A stretch of 64,000 nt of DNA. Source: Methanoculleus sp. UBA303. GTDB lineage: Archaea > Halobacteriota > Methanomicrobia > Methanomicrobiales > Methanoculleaceae. The DNA lies in the NCBI GenBank assembly GCA_002501655.1, contig DANY01000027.1, positions 57,175 to 121,174 on the forward strand, in the 5' to 3' direction. Below are positions 45,288 through 54,612 of the stretch, piece after piece; the stretch's first letter is position 1, and every line of letters begins with the position of its first letter. Made by a program: the position numbers and the translations under genes. The notes beneath the pieces are model-generated. The model had not been told where the DNA came from and did no database searches. It saw only the letters and a program-made list of their open reading frames with translations.

Positions 45288-45382
45288 AATAGAATTCAGA
45301 GAATAGCACGAAGTTACTTGAATAATAGGTGTAGCAAAACATCCATATTTTTACCGGGATTTGGTAGGGAAGGGGAAGTAAA

Positions 45383-46576
45383 ATGAGGATTGCACTATTT
45401 GGTGATTTTGCCCCAACAAAAGGAGTAAAAGATGCATGTACAACCTATGAACTAGGTTCAATCGATCTAGCTATCACCAATCTTGAAACGCCTGTGACAA
45501 AGATGCTTAAATGTCGCCCAAAAGCAGGCCCATCTCTGTACGGAGATAAAAAAATAACAGCCGAATATATAGATACAAAATTCGTGATTAACCTGGCAAA
45601 TAATCATATAATGGATTACGGTGAAACAGGGCTTTCAGACACAATTAAGATTTGCCAAGATACTGGAGCTGAAATAGGTGGCGCTGGCAAGAATTCAAAT
45701 GAGGCATCAAAACCAATAATAAAAGATATTCAAGGGATCAAAGTAGGCGTTATATGTTGTGCTGAAACCCAGTTTGGTATCGCGACCCCTTGGAAACCAG
45801 GAGTGACAGCAGTGGGCCCTTGGATCTATAAATCCATAAACGAGTTAAAAAGTAAAGTAGACATTATTATCATCTCAATACATGGTGCATCTGAGATGTC
45901 GCCTTGGCCCTCTCCTCAATGGCAGGATCTTCTCAGGAGCTTTATTGACGCAGGTGCGACAATAGTCCACGGTCATCATTCTCATGTCCCTCAAGGTTTT
46001 GAAGAATACCATAATGGGATTATATTCTATGGTCTTGGTAATTTTTTGGTGGATCCGGATATCTGGACGTCCTCCAAAAATACGCTCTGGTCTATAGTAC
46101 CAGAGATCCAGGTATCAAAAAAAGGAATTGAAAAATGGGGTCCAAATACAACTGTCATTGAAAAAAATGCAGATGGCGTTGTTGTTGTGAGGAAAAGCAA
46201 TAACCAAGAATATTCACTCCATAAAGAATATTTCTCAGAAGTTAACGTCCCTTTGAATGACCGGGAGCTTCTGACCGGCCTCTGGCAAGAGGTCTCAATA
46301 AGATTATATTCTCGTTATTATGCTAATTGGCTTGGATTTGAGCAGGAAAGAGGTAGATTGTGCGTAGCAGATATCATCCCTGTGACCAAAGCGGCAATAT
46401 CAAAGATTCTCCGGCGTAAAAATAGAGATAAAGATCAGTTCCTGCTCAGATACCATCTTTTTGCCTGTGAGAGCCATCGGGATGCAATTGCAACGGCATT
46501 AGGTGTATTAGGTGGAGAGCAAGATGACCTGAGAACAGAAACAACACGCGAGATTGCAGATAGAATGATGCCGTAG
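45383..46576 (+). CDS. CapA-family metallophosphoesterase-like protein
   Basis: A 397-residue protein of the PgsA/CapA type: IALFGDFAPTKG, AITNLETPVT, NLANNHIMDYGETGL, ISIHGASEM, HGHHSHVPQG and FYGLGNFLVD. These are the metal-site motifs of the family, known from poly-gamma-glutamate synthesis but widespread in polysaccharide loci. Cytoplasmic by appearance, with no signal peptide. AT-rich like its neighbours; ATG 45383 is preceded by GGGAAGGGGAAG. Confidence 0.85.
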   Translation: MRIALFGDFAPTKGVKDACTTYELGSIDLAITNLETPVTKMLKCRPKAGPSLYGDKKITAEYIDTKFVINLANNHIMDYGETGLSDTIKICQDTGAEIGGAGKNSNEASKPIIKDIQGIKVGVICCAETQFGIATPWKPGVTAVGPWIYKSINELKSKVDIIIISIHGASEMSPWPSPQWQDLLRSFIDAGATIVHGHHSHVPQGFEEYHNGIIFYGLGNFLVDPDIWTSSKNTLWSIVPEIQVSKKGIEKWGPNTTVIEKNADGVVVVRKSNNQEYSLHKEYFSEVNVPLNDRELLTGLWQEVSIRLYSRYYANWLGFEQERGRLCVADIIPVTKAAISKILRRKNRDKDQFLLRYHLFACESHRDAIATALGVLGGEQDDLRTETTREIADRMMP

Positions 46577-46605
46577 TTTAAACAGGGCAGCGAGAGTGGT
46601 GTACC

Positions 46606-48222
46606 ATGAATAAGTTAATTGGATTTACTGTTTCAAGGTCAACTATCGACCATGCCGGGATCGACGTATTTCATAGCGACTTAAACCGTATCGAACTGCA
46701 ATACGGAGGATTTCACGTTTACCTATGGGGAATCGGAGATATATGCGAATGCATCATTAATGAGAAGTATAGTCTCTCGTTCCCTCTCGCCGAGGATCTC
46801 TTAGATAGAAACGTCCTCCTGTATTTTAAAGATGAAAGTATTATCATCGAAAATGACTGGCTGGGATCCATTCCCGTATTCTATAATGAAACGAGAGGGA
46901 TCGTGTCGACGCTCTCTCTAAAGACACTGACCGACAAAGAGATCCACCCTGAAGGACTCGCTAATTTTGTTGAGTTCGGATATAGTATTTTGGAGCAGAC
47001 TCCCTTCAAAGAAGTAAAATTCATGCGATATTACTCGAAATTGGTGGTCAGTCGGGAGGGGATAAAAATCCATTATAAAGAGGACCCCGTGCTAGACGAG
47101 GGTTTATTCAAAAATACATCTGATGAGACTGCAGTCTTTGACAAAATTAAAAAGTACATCGATGCAGTTGAAACCATAACAAAAGATGAAATAATAATAC
47201 CTACATCCGGGGGGTATGATTCAAGGTTGCTAAACCTCTGTATAAATGACAGATCAAGGATACGATCGTATACCTATGGCATAAGCGACGACCAGTCAAA
47301 AAGTTTTGAGGTTGTGCACGCTAAAAAAGTATCCGAGATCTTAGGGACTCGGTGGAGTCAAATTGAGCTTGGAAACTTCGATCAGTACATCGATGACTGG
47401 TTCAAAATCTTTGGAATATCAACTCACCTTCATGGAATGTACCATATTGAGTTTTACAAAAAAATGAGACAGATGGATAGATTCACAAAAAATGCGACAT
47501 TTGTGAGCGGAATTGTCGGGGATGCATGGGCAGGCGATATAAAAGTCGAGGAAGTACATCATTTCAATGATATCACAAAGATGGCCTATTCTCATGGAGC
47601 AAATGCGGATAAAGAACAGTTGGTAATCCGTCATAATTCTGATCTCAGGAAAAAATTTTTTTATGAAAATGAAGGATATTTAGCCGATGAAAAAATAAGA
47701 ATAGTACATCTCATTCGATTCAAAATCATTCTGATATCATACATTGTCACAGTTCCCGAATATTTCGGTTTTCCTGTATGGACACCATATCTGAATTTCA
47801 ATATTGTAGTAGATATGCTAAATCTCCCGGAAGAGAGACGACATAATAGAGCATGGCAAACAGACCTCTTTAGGAAATATCATTTGGACGTTGAATCTAT
47901 GGATCTGCCAAAAGATAGATCTAATTCTCTGAATTATCAGGCCTATATTAATAACGACTATGAACCTTTGGATATTCAGGTCATGAGCAGTTTGTTTAAA
48001 AAGAGTTACCTCCAGAAAATAAACCAAGTTATGTCCAAGCAAAACCAATCTTCGAGGATTGAAGGTATTTTTAATAGAATATACAAAGCGCTGATGGATC
48101 TCCGGTATGTAGGATGCGGGTTAAGGCGATTAGGCATTACACAAAAGAGATCTAGCATTTTGATAGTTTATCCATATTATGTTACCAAATCGATTGAATT
48201 GGGTTTAAAGCACGGGAGGTAA
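46606..48222 (+). CDS. Asparagine synthetase-like amidotransferase without glutaminase Cys
   Basis: A 538-residue protein. The N-terminal half resembles a degenerate class II glutaminase domain but residue 2 is Asn, not the catalytic Cys. The C-terminal synthetase domain has the PP-loop TSGGYDSRLLNL and SGIVGDAWAGD. Such genes in glycan clusters probably amidate a sugar acid or act on a peptide; the ammonia source here is unclear. AT-rich; RBS-like GGGCAGCGAGAG upstream is weak. Confidence 0.8.
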   Translation: MNKLIGFTVSRSTIDHAGIDVFHSDLNRIELQYGGFHVYLWGIGDICECIINEKYSLSFPLAEDLLDRNVLLYFKDESIIIENDWLGSIPVFYNETRGIVSTLSLKTLTDKEIHPEGLANFVEFGYSILEQTPFKEVKFMRYYSKLVVSREGIKIHYKEDPVLDEGLFKNTSDETAVFDKIKKYIDAVETITKDEIIIPTSGGYDSRLLNLCINDRSRIRSYTYGISDDQSKSFEVVHAKKVSEILGTRWSQIELGNFDQYIDDWFKIFGISTHLHGMYHIEFYKKMRQMDRFTKNATFVSGIVGDAWAGDIKVEEVHHFNDITKMAYSHGANADKEQLVIRHNSDLRKKFFYENEGYLADEKIRIVHLIRFKIILISYIVTVPEYFGFPVWTPYLNFNIVVDMLNLPEERRHNRAWQTDLFRKYHLDVESMDLPKDRSNSLNYQAYINNDYEPLDIQVMSSLFKKSYLQKINQVMSKQNQSSRIEGIFNRIYKALMDLRYVGCGLRRLGITQKRSSILIVYPYYVTKSIELGLKHGR

Positions 48223-48225
48223 TAT

Positions 48226-48396
48226 ATGCAAACTTTCATCGCAAACACAGATTTACCAAGCGTTTCTGAGTCATTTCCAGTTATGGCGTTGGTCTCATAT
48301 AGTGAGCAAATTCTGGAGCGTTACAATAACTCATTGGATGTCGGGGATGTTTACCCTAAAAACAAACGAAGACGTGGGAACGAGTGGGGGATATGA
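48226..48396 (+). CDS. 56-residue ORF with good ribosome binding site
   Basis: ATG at 48226 lies 3 bases after the preceding stop and is preceded by GGGAGGTAAT. The peptide is polar with a basic end (KNKRRRGNEW) and has no known domain. The same frame continues after its TGA into the FkbM methyltransferase, which has no ATG of its own, so this may be the broken front of a larger gene. Confidence 0.4.
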   Translation: MQTFIANTDLPSVSESFPVMALVSYSEQILERYNNSLDVGDVYPKNKRRRGNEWGI

Positions 48397-48450
48397 GGCA
48401 TTTTTAACATTAATAGGAAATTAAATAGTCTGAAGGCAATTCCCGATCTA

Positions 48451-49104
48451 TTGTACCTAAAAAATTTAAAACGTTCAAAGATCCTGAAAACTTGTCCGGG
48501 AGAGTGGTACGGATCTGATTATGGTGGATGGGTCATCTGCCCGACAGGTCTCGCAAAAACAAGTATTATTTACTCATTAGGGATAGACGAGGATATATCA
48601 TGGGATGAAGAGTTAATTGCAAAGCATGGTGTGGAAGTGTTCGGGTTTGATCCCACCCCAAAATCCGCCGCATACATTCAGCAAAGAAACCCGCGTAATT
48701 TTAACTTCTTCCAGATGGGGGTGGCAGACCACGATGGATTGTTCAAATTCTATCCCCCAAGAAATGAGGATTATGTTTCATGCTCGCTATTCAGGCAAAA
48801 AGACTTGAAAGATGAGCCAATTTTAGTGAAAATGATGACTTTGGATGCAATAATGAAACAGTTAGGTCACGAGGAGATTGATATTTTAAAAATGGATATT
48901 GAGGGAGCAGAGTACGGAGTAATAGAAGATATCATTAAAAAATCGATATTCCCACGACAGATATTAATTGAGTTTCATCACAGATTTGACCCATTTAGCA
49001 TAGCAGATACAAAAAAAGCAATTCATGACCTTATGTGTAATGATTACGAAGTGTTTTACATTTCTGATAATTATCAAGAGTTTTCGTTAATTTATGGGGC
49101 GTAA
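48451..49104 (+). CDS. FkbM-family methyltransferase
   Basis: A protein of 217 or more residues with a class I SAM fold: VEVFGFDPTPKSAAYIQQ, FFQMGVADHDG, MTLDAIMKQLGHEEIDILKM and DIEGAEYGVIED, the FkbM landmarks. No ATG fits: the listed start is TTG, and homology-like sequence (NSLKAIPDLLYLKNL) continues upstream to the TGA at 48394, where the 56-residue ORF ends in the same frame. It probably methylates a sugar of the exported glycan. Confidence 0.8.
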   Translation: MYLKNLKRSKILKTCPGEWYGSDYGGWVICPTGLAKTSIIYSLGIDEDISWDEELIAKHGVEVFGFDPTPKSAAYIQQRNPRNFNFFQMGVADHDGLFKFYPPRNEDYVSCSLFRQKDLKDEPILVKMMTLDAIMKQLGHEEIDILKMDIEGAEYGVIEDIIKKSIFPRQILIEFHHRFDPFSIADTKKAIHDLMCNDYEVFYISDNYQEFSLIYGA

Positions 49105-49522
49105 ACAATTTTAATGCAATGTTCCTTAAGGCAGATTAGGTAGACTGAATCGGCATTCTGTGTCATATGCAGAATACCAACGGATCTATTCGGGTTCATC
49201 ACTCTAAATGCGAGTCATTTACCTGCTACTGCCTTCCGGGCACTCTGCCCATCACCCCAAAATCATTGTGTTTAAAGAGGCAGGCAGGGAAAAACCGTTG
49301 CCGTCACAACCTCTGGTGGGCACGGACGCAGGACAGTTCACCCTATGCAGCCCCGACTAAAAACATAAGAATTATTGAATCTAGGTTGAAAGGTACCATA
49401 GGATTTGACATGCCCATGGAAGACCTCACAATCAATATGGATTGCTCTAAATCTCTCTACAAACAATATACCTGAGGAAGCCATGATTCTATTACGCATT
49501 TTATGCAGAAGAGGACGGGCAA
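49105..49522. other. Intergenic region with degenerate coding traces
   Basis: About 420 bases. A 50-codon frame at 49208-49360 (MRVIYLLLPSGHS) resembles the start of a glycosyltransferase or similar gene but stops soon, and another frame at 49167-49475 has no recognisable residues. Probably the debris of a lost gene. Confidence 0.35.
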
Positions 49523-50458
49523 ATGAACGAAATTGAACCCGCTCCTATAATCCTCTTCGTCTACATCCGTCCGTGGCATACGCAGCAGACGGTGGAAGCA
49601 CTACAAAAGAACGAGCTGGCGAGCGAAAGTGAGCTCTTCATCTACAGTGACGCTCCCAAAAATGAGCACGCAATAGAATATGTCGCCAGAGTCCGTGAGT
49701 ATATCAGAACAATAAAGGGATTCAAAACAGTCACGATCGTTGAGCGGAATAAAAATTGGGGACTGGCCGATTCGATCATCGACGGGGTGACGAGGACTGT
49801 GAACGACTACGGCAGGGTGATCGTGCTGGAAGACGACCTCGTAACAAGTCCTTACTTCCTGCGGTTTATGAATGAGGCGCTGGAACTCTATCACGATAAC
49901 CCTGAAATTATGTCGATAAGTGGCTACACCCTACCGCCAGCCTGTATGAAATATCCCAAAAACTTTACCGATGACGTCTACCTAAACTATCGGAATTCGT
50001 CATGGGGTTGGGCTACCTGGGCCGACCGCTGGAACCTTGTCGACTGGGAGCTTAAGGACTATCATCAATTCATAAATGATCCTCGTCAGCAAAAGCTGTT
50101 CAATCGCGGAGGAGATGACCTCACAGGTATGCTCAAATCCCAGATGGAAGGTAAAATCAATTCCTGGTCCATCCGATTTAGTTATGCCCATTTTAAGCAG
50201 GGGATGTACTCTGTCTGTCCTCGCCACTCATATGTTAACAACATCGGCCATGATGGAACAGGCACACATTGCGGGGAGACACGTATTTTTGAAAACGATC
50301 TCTCAAGAGCAAAGCGGACTTGCGCCTTCATAAAAGATATGCAACTCAATGAGGATGTTATGCTCGAGTTCAGGAAATTTTACCGTAAAAAATCTCTTCC
50401 TGTGCGAGGAATTAACAAGATATCAAGAATCTTGTTTAAAAGAGATGTTATACGATGA
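49523..50458 (+). CDS. Glycosyltransferase, GT-A fold (GNT-I/sugar-transferase-like)
   Basis: A 311-residue protein. After PIILFVYIRPWHTQQTVEAL comes the metal-binding acidic motif VIVLEDDLVTSPYFLRFMNE and the family-like stretch SSWGWATWADRW. These mark the sugar-transferase type found in archaeal and bacterial polysaccharide loci; sugar specificity unknown. Its stop overlaps the next gene by four bases. Confidence 0.85.
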   Translation: MNEIEPAPIILFVYIRPWHTQQTVEALQKNELASESELFIYSDAPKNEHAIEYVARVREYIRTIKGFKTVTIVERNKNWGLADSIIDGVTRTVNDYGRVIVLEDDLVTSPYFLRFMNEALELYHDNPEIMSISGYTLPPACMKYPKNFTDDVYLNYRNSSWGWATWADRWNLVDWELKDYHQFINDPRQQKLFNRGGDDLTGMLKSQMEGKINSWSIRFSYAHFKQGMYSVCPRHSYVNNIGHDGTGTHCGETRIFENDLSRAKRTCAFIKDMQLNEDVMLEFRKFYRKKSLPVRGINKISRILFKRDVIR

Positions 50459-51696
50459 AAATCCTTATCGTTAACACATTCGACATCCAGGGCGGGGCGG
50501 CCCGTGCGGCATACCGCCTGCATCGAGCTCTACTCGACGCTGGCGTAGACAGCCAGATGCTGGTACAATCAAAAAGTAGCGGCGATGACACGGTGATCGA
50601 ACTCGCCAATAAAACAAAATTTCAAAACATCATGAGCAAACTTCGGCCTAGATTGGACGCGTTACCGCTTAAACGCTACAAAAACAAAACAAGAACCCTT
50701 TTCTCTCCAGCATGGTTGCCTTTTAGCGAGGTTGTAGATGCCATTGAGACCATTGACCCGGATATAGTTCACCTACATTGGATCTGTGGTGGTATGATCC
50801 ATATTGAAGACCTGGGCAGAATCAAAAAACCCATTGTCTGGAGTCTACATGACATGTGGGCTTTTACGGGTGGTTGCCACTATGACGAAGGGTGCGGTAA
50901 ATACAAATCTGGCTGCTGCTCCTGCCCTGTGCTGGGTTCAAAGAAAGTGAATGACCTGAGCCAAAATGTCTTCGCCCGGAAGCGGAATACTTTTGCAAAG
51001 GTGGATAATTTGACTGTAGTCGGTCTGAGCGGTTGGCTTGCTGATTGCGTCAGTCAAGGCCTCTTGTTTTCTCATAACCCGGTAATTAACCTGCCTAATC
51101 CCATAGACACAACAAAGTTCATGCCTGTCGACAAAGGGCAGACCCGAATGGTTTTAAGTCTACCACTCAATAAAAAACTGATACTTTACGGTGCCATGTC
51201 TGCAACGAGCGATCCACGCAAAGGCTATACAGAATTGGTAAAAGCTCTTGAAACATTGCCGAAAAGCAGTGATATAGAATTAGTGGTCTTTGGCAGTTCT
51301 CGACCGGATAATGCACCAGGATTTGGTTTTGCATCTCATTATCTTGGTCATCTGGACGAAGCCTCACTTCGGTTGCTCTATTGTGCCGCAGATGTCATGG
51401 TGGTGCCCTCTTTACAAGAAAACTTATCCAACGCCATTATGGAATCGCTTGCGTGCGGAACCCCGGTGGTGGCCTTTGATATTGGTGGCAACGGAGACCT
51501 CATCGAGCATAAGCGCAACGGCTATCTTGCGGAACCATTCAGTCCAGTCAATCTGGCCGAAGGTATATGTTGGGTGCTCCATTCACCCGAATATGCGACA
51601 CTTTCAAGAAACGCGAGAGAGAAGGTCCTTAAGTGCTTCGATAGTAAAGTGGTGGCCAGGCAGTATATCGAACTCTACAAAAGCGTTTTAGGATGA
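50455..51696 (+). CDS. Glycosyltransferase family 4 protein
   Basis: A 413-residue GT-B enzyme. N-terminal domain: VNTFDIQGGAARAAYRLHRA and VHLHWICGGM, then WSLHDMWAFTGGCHY. C-terminal domain has the retaining GT4 motif QENLSNAIMESLACGTPVV. The WcaC-like HDMWAFTGGCHY block is common in colanic-type loci. AT-rich. Overlaps the preceding stop by four bases and is the last intact gene of the AT-rich island. Confidence 0.92.
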   Translation: MKILIVNTFDIQGGAARAAYRLHRALLDAGVDSQMLVQSKSSGDDTVIELANKTKFQNIMSKLRPRLDALPLKRYKNKTRTLFSPAWLPFSEVVDAIETIDPDIVHLHWICGGMIHIEDLGRIKKPIVWSLHDMWAFTGGCHYDEGCGKYKSGCCSCPVLGSKKVNDLSQNVFARKRNTFAKVDNLTVVGLSGWLADCVSQGLLFSHNPVINLPNPIDTTKFMPVDKGQTRMVLSLPLNKKLILYGAMSATSDPRKGYTELVKALETLPKSSDIELVVFGSSRPDNAPGFGFASHYLGHLDEASLRLLYCAADVMVVPSLQENLSNAIMESLACGTPVVAFDIGGNGDLIEHKRNGYLAEPFSPVNLAEGICWVLHSPEYATLSRNAREKVLKCFDSKVVARQYIELYKSVLG

Positions 51697-51748
51697 ACCC
51701 AATAGGTCGTGAATACTTCAGTCACCCTGAAATGTTAAATATCCTCAA

Positions 51749-52042
51749 GAGGCCTTCCCGACCACCGTCCTCGAGGCCCTGGCCTGCGGCACCCCGGTCG
51801 TGGCGAGCGCGGTCGGCGGCATCCCCGAGCAGGTCGTGGAGGGGCGCACGGGGTTCCTGGTGCCGACGGGGGACGCCCGGGCGCTGGCGGGGCGGGTCCT
51901 CGACCTGCTGGCGGATGAAGGGCTCCGGGTGCGGATGGGGCGGCAGGCGGCGGAGGATGCGGCGCGGCGGTTCGGGCGGGAGAGGATGGTGGGGGAGTAT
52001 CTTGCGTTTTACCGGGCGAACCTTAAAGAAGAAGGCATATAG
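51749..52042 (+). pseudogene. Decapitated GT4 glycosyltransferase fragment
   Basis: This frame encodes only the C-terminal 97 residues of a GT4 enzyme, beginning exactly at the donor-binding motif EAFPTTVLEALACGTPVV and running through an intact end (GRERMVGEYLAFYRANL). The N-terminal about 270 residues are missing and there is no start codon. The sequence is very GC-rich, while the 50 bases before it are AT-rich, so the break is sharp. It looks like the remnant of the resident gene that the AT-rich cassette replaced. Confidence 0.8.
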
Positions 52043-52065
52043 GCTGAAAAGAGCCACACTCTAGT

Positions 52066-53418
52066 ATGCGTTGCCCGACCCTTACTGATCTCCCCCCGCC
52101 CCCGAAGGGCAAAACGGGGTGGCCGTGGACCAGGGAGACACCCCGGGTGCCGGAGAGTATGCCGGACGGGAAGCCCTGGCCGAGGATCAGTATTGTCACG
52201 CCATCCTACAATCAGGGTCAGTTCATCGAGGAGACGATCCGATCGGTGCTCCTGCAGGGTTACCCAGATCTCGAGTATATTATTATCGATGGGGGCAGCA
52301 CAGACGAGAGCGTCGAAATTATCCGGAAATATGAGCGCTGGATAACATTCTGGACGAGTGAACCAGACGGCGGCCAGACAAACGCCATTAATAAGGGATT
52401 CAAAAGGTCTACCGGGGAGATCGTAGCATGGCTGAACTCGGACGATGTTTATACCGCAGGCGCTCTCTGCACAGCGGCAAAGGCCTTTGCTGAACAACCG
52501 AATTCTGCTGTCATATATGGAGATATGGCTTACGTAGATGCAGGTACAACAATATTGTCGCATATAGGCTCCCGCAAGTTTGACCTGGAAGAACTGTATC
52601 GTCGTAATTATATCCGCCAGCCTGCTAGTTTCATCAGCGCAGACGCGATAAAGAAGATCGGGTTTTTGGATGAAAGATTCCACTATGCCATGGATTACGA
52701 TCTCTGGATCTGCCTGGGGCAGGAAGGGAATGTAATGCAGTATATCCCCAGAACGCTGGCGTGGTTCAGGTTGCATGGGAGTTCAAAAAGCGTTTCTCAG
52801 CAGGAAGCATTCTGGCCGGAAATATTTCTGGTATTCGATAAGGTTCTTACGTGTCGCACCCCGGGGGCACCCCTTACTGAAATTGCATACTCTCGCATAC
52901 TTCAGTCACTGTTAATCAATCATCTCTCTCAGCAACCACATAAAATTGTTAGATGCACGAGCAAAGGCATGCTGGATGATGGTGATGGGGAGATGTTTTA
53001 CCAGAAACCACTTCAAGAAGTTTTGAGGTTTGTCGATAAAGATCATTTCCATGCAGGAGATAGTTATCTCCTCATGGAAGCCCTACATGAGATATATAAA
53101 ACCCTTGAGAATGAATACAATATGGGCAAGATTAGTCCTTCTATTGGCAGCAAACCTAGATGGGTCTATATACAGTTAGCACTTTTGCCGGGTTACCTGT
53201 TACTTCTGGGGGAGAGAACGAAATCGGTTGGCCTGTATAAGACAATTTTATATATGCATCCGTTTCTCCTTAAGTATCCTCAAACATATAGATTTCCGGG
53301 AAGATATGTCATGAAGACAAATCCAATGTTCAAGAAAATTTTGAAAAACCTTCGCTCATCTAGAGTATTTTATGGTATTCGATCGATCTTTTTCGGTAGT
53401 GCAATAGGAAGTTACTGA
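52066..53418 (+). CDS. Glycosyltransferase family 2 protein
   Basis: A 450-residue GT2 enzyme. The start MRCPTLTDLPPPPKGKTGWP and PRISIVTPSYNQGQFIEETI are typical of this subfamily, followed by EYIIIDGGSTD and the DXD-like NSDD. Bases up to about 52,270 are GC-rich while the rest is AT-richer, so the gene is possibly mosaic. Its 3' end abuts a truncated transposase within 3 bases, so the last residues may differ from the ancestral ones. Confidence 0.9.
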   Translation: MRCPTLTDLPPPPKGKTGWPWTRETPRVPESMPDGKPWPRISIVTPSYNQGQFIEETIRSVLLQGYPDLEYIIIDGGSTDESVEIIRKYERWITFWTSEPDGGQTNAINKGFKRSTGEIVAWLNSDDVYTAGALCTAAKAFAEQPNSAVIYGDMAYVDAGTTILSHIGSRKFDLEELYRRNYIRQPASFISADAIKKIGFLDERFHYAMDYDLWICLGQEGNVMQYIPRTLAWFRLHGSSKSVSQQEAFWPEIFLVFDKVLTCRTPGAPLTEIAYSRILQSLLINHLSQQPHKIVRCTSKGMLDDGDGEMFYQKPLQEVLRFVDKDHFHAGDSYLLMEALHEIYKTLENEYNMGKISPSIGSKPRWVYIQLALLPGYLLLLGERTKSVGLYKTILYMHPFLLKYPQTYRFPGRYVMKTNPMFKKILKNLRSSRVFYGIRSIFFGSAIGSY

Positions 53419-53420
53419 TA

Positions 53421-53633
53421 TCACTCCCACTGCTGGAGCACCAGCAGTCGGATCATGGGGATGACATCATAGTTCGGATGACCCCCCTTGCCTGTATCGT
53501 TCGTATACAGGTCGGCGAGGTGAGGACGGAAGGCGTCCCAATCGATCAGACCCTGGATCTCCCCCAACCAGTCACCCAAAGCAGCAAGAGAGGTGTATTC
53601 ACGTCGAATGGCAGAATTGGTGAATGTAATCAT
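53421..53633 (-). pseudogene. Truncated IS5/DUF772-type transposase fragment
   Basis: Only the N-terminal 70 residues of a transposase are present: ALGDWLGEIQGLIDWDAFRP and GKGGHPNYDVIPMIRLL are typical of the DUF772 domain of IS5/IS1182-like transposases. The frame stops at the junction with the GT2 gene, and the catalytic part is gone. The upstream side keeps ATG 53633 and perhaps an IS end near 53700-53740. A past insertion followed by deletion is likely. Confidence 0.75.
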
Positions 53634-53735
53634 GAGAAAAGATCGATTGGAGGCGATAAAGTACTTTGGGTGAGGGGGAGGTTACTCGAAACCCTCAGAA
53701 GATATGAAACGTTATCCTGCCTGGCGTAGATACCC

Positions 53736-54608
53736 TCAGGATAATTTGATGTACTCTTTTAACCGTTTATTCCAATAATAATCTCGAATTTCGGGATCAT
53801 TTATCTTTGGTGATCGTTTGAGCCACTCCAGAAGGTACCCATACAAATATGCAAGACCGATATAATAGGGTTTTTGAGTAGAATAGAAAAATGACCCCAC
53901 CAGAACAAGCAATGGATGCTTATTTAAGTAGTGTGCCATTGAGCCATTTACTCGATATCCATTCCAAAGGCCTTGGGCGCCACTTGTACCTCTCAATTGT
54001 ATCGCTCTAATATGCCCGAATTGCCTGATCTCCCATCGCCTTAGGTTGGCCTTGACATTTGAGATTGAATCGGGGGACGGCTCGATAGGATAGCCTCCTG
54101 TCTCAAAGAAACATTTCTTTGCCCAGAATCTTCCGCTACCGCGGGGGAGCGGGCGGTCAGGTTCATCGTTTTTGATATCAGCCCAACGAACCTCTTTGTG
54201 TGACATATCCGTTATGTGACCACTGGCAATGCCAAGCTGACTATTTCTATGAAACTCCATGCTCAGCTTTTCGAAGTACGCTGCTTCCAAAACTGTGTCT
54301 GCATCAAGTAATCCAATGAAATTATATTGTATAGCGTTCGTTTTGCAGAGTTGGATAGCATAATCAAAACCGCTTTTACAGACATACGAGTAGTGAAAAG
54401 TGATATCCCTTGGGTGCGGAGGCAACTGTATGGATTTTATCCAGATGTATTGATCTTCAAGTGTTCTTATTATATCAGGCGTCCTATCTGTGCTGCCATC
54501 ATCTACGATAACCCATAGGATAGGAGGCACGTTTTGTGTGATCACCGCTTCTGCAACCTTTGGGAGGTGCTCTTCCTCATTTTTTGCAGGAGTTACTATA
54601 ATATACAT
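53736..54608 (-). CDS. Glycosyltransferase family 2 protein
   Basis: A 290-residue GT2 protein: YIIVTPAKNEEEHLPKVAEA, WVIVDDGSTD and the DXD motif LLDADTVLEAAYFEKL, then GSGRFWAKKCFFETGGYP. No clear membrane anchor. The ATG at 54608 follows the methyltransferase stop; the frame to 54650 is inside that gene. AT-rich. Confidence 0.9.
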   Translation of the reverse strand: MYIIVTPAKNEEEHLPKVAEAVITQNVPPILWVIVDDGSTDRTPDIIRTLEDQYIWIKSIQLPPHPRDITFHYSYVCKSGFDYAIQLCKTNAIQYNFIGLLDADTVLEAAYFEKLSMEFHRNSQLGIASGHITDMSHKEVRWADIKNDEPDRPLPRGSGRFWAKKCFFETGGYPIEPSPDSISNVKANLRRWEIRQFGHIRAIQLRGTSGAQGLWNGYRVNGSMAHYLNKHPLLVLVGSFFYSTQKPYYIGLAYLYGYLLEWLKRSPKINDPEIRDYYWNKRLKEYIKLS

Positions 54609-54612
54609 ATCA

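Noticed and set aside
51693..52064. Frame overlapping the GT4 stop by ATGA and running through the GT4 fragment
   Set aside because: It reads the fragment out of frame and gives Arg/Gly/Trp-rich nonsense; the correct frame begins at 51749 without a start.
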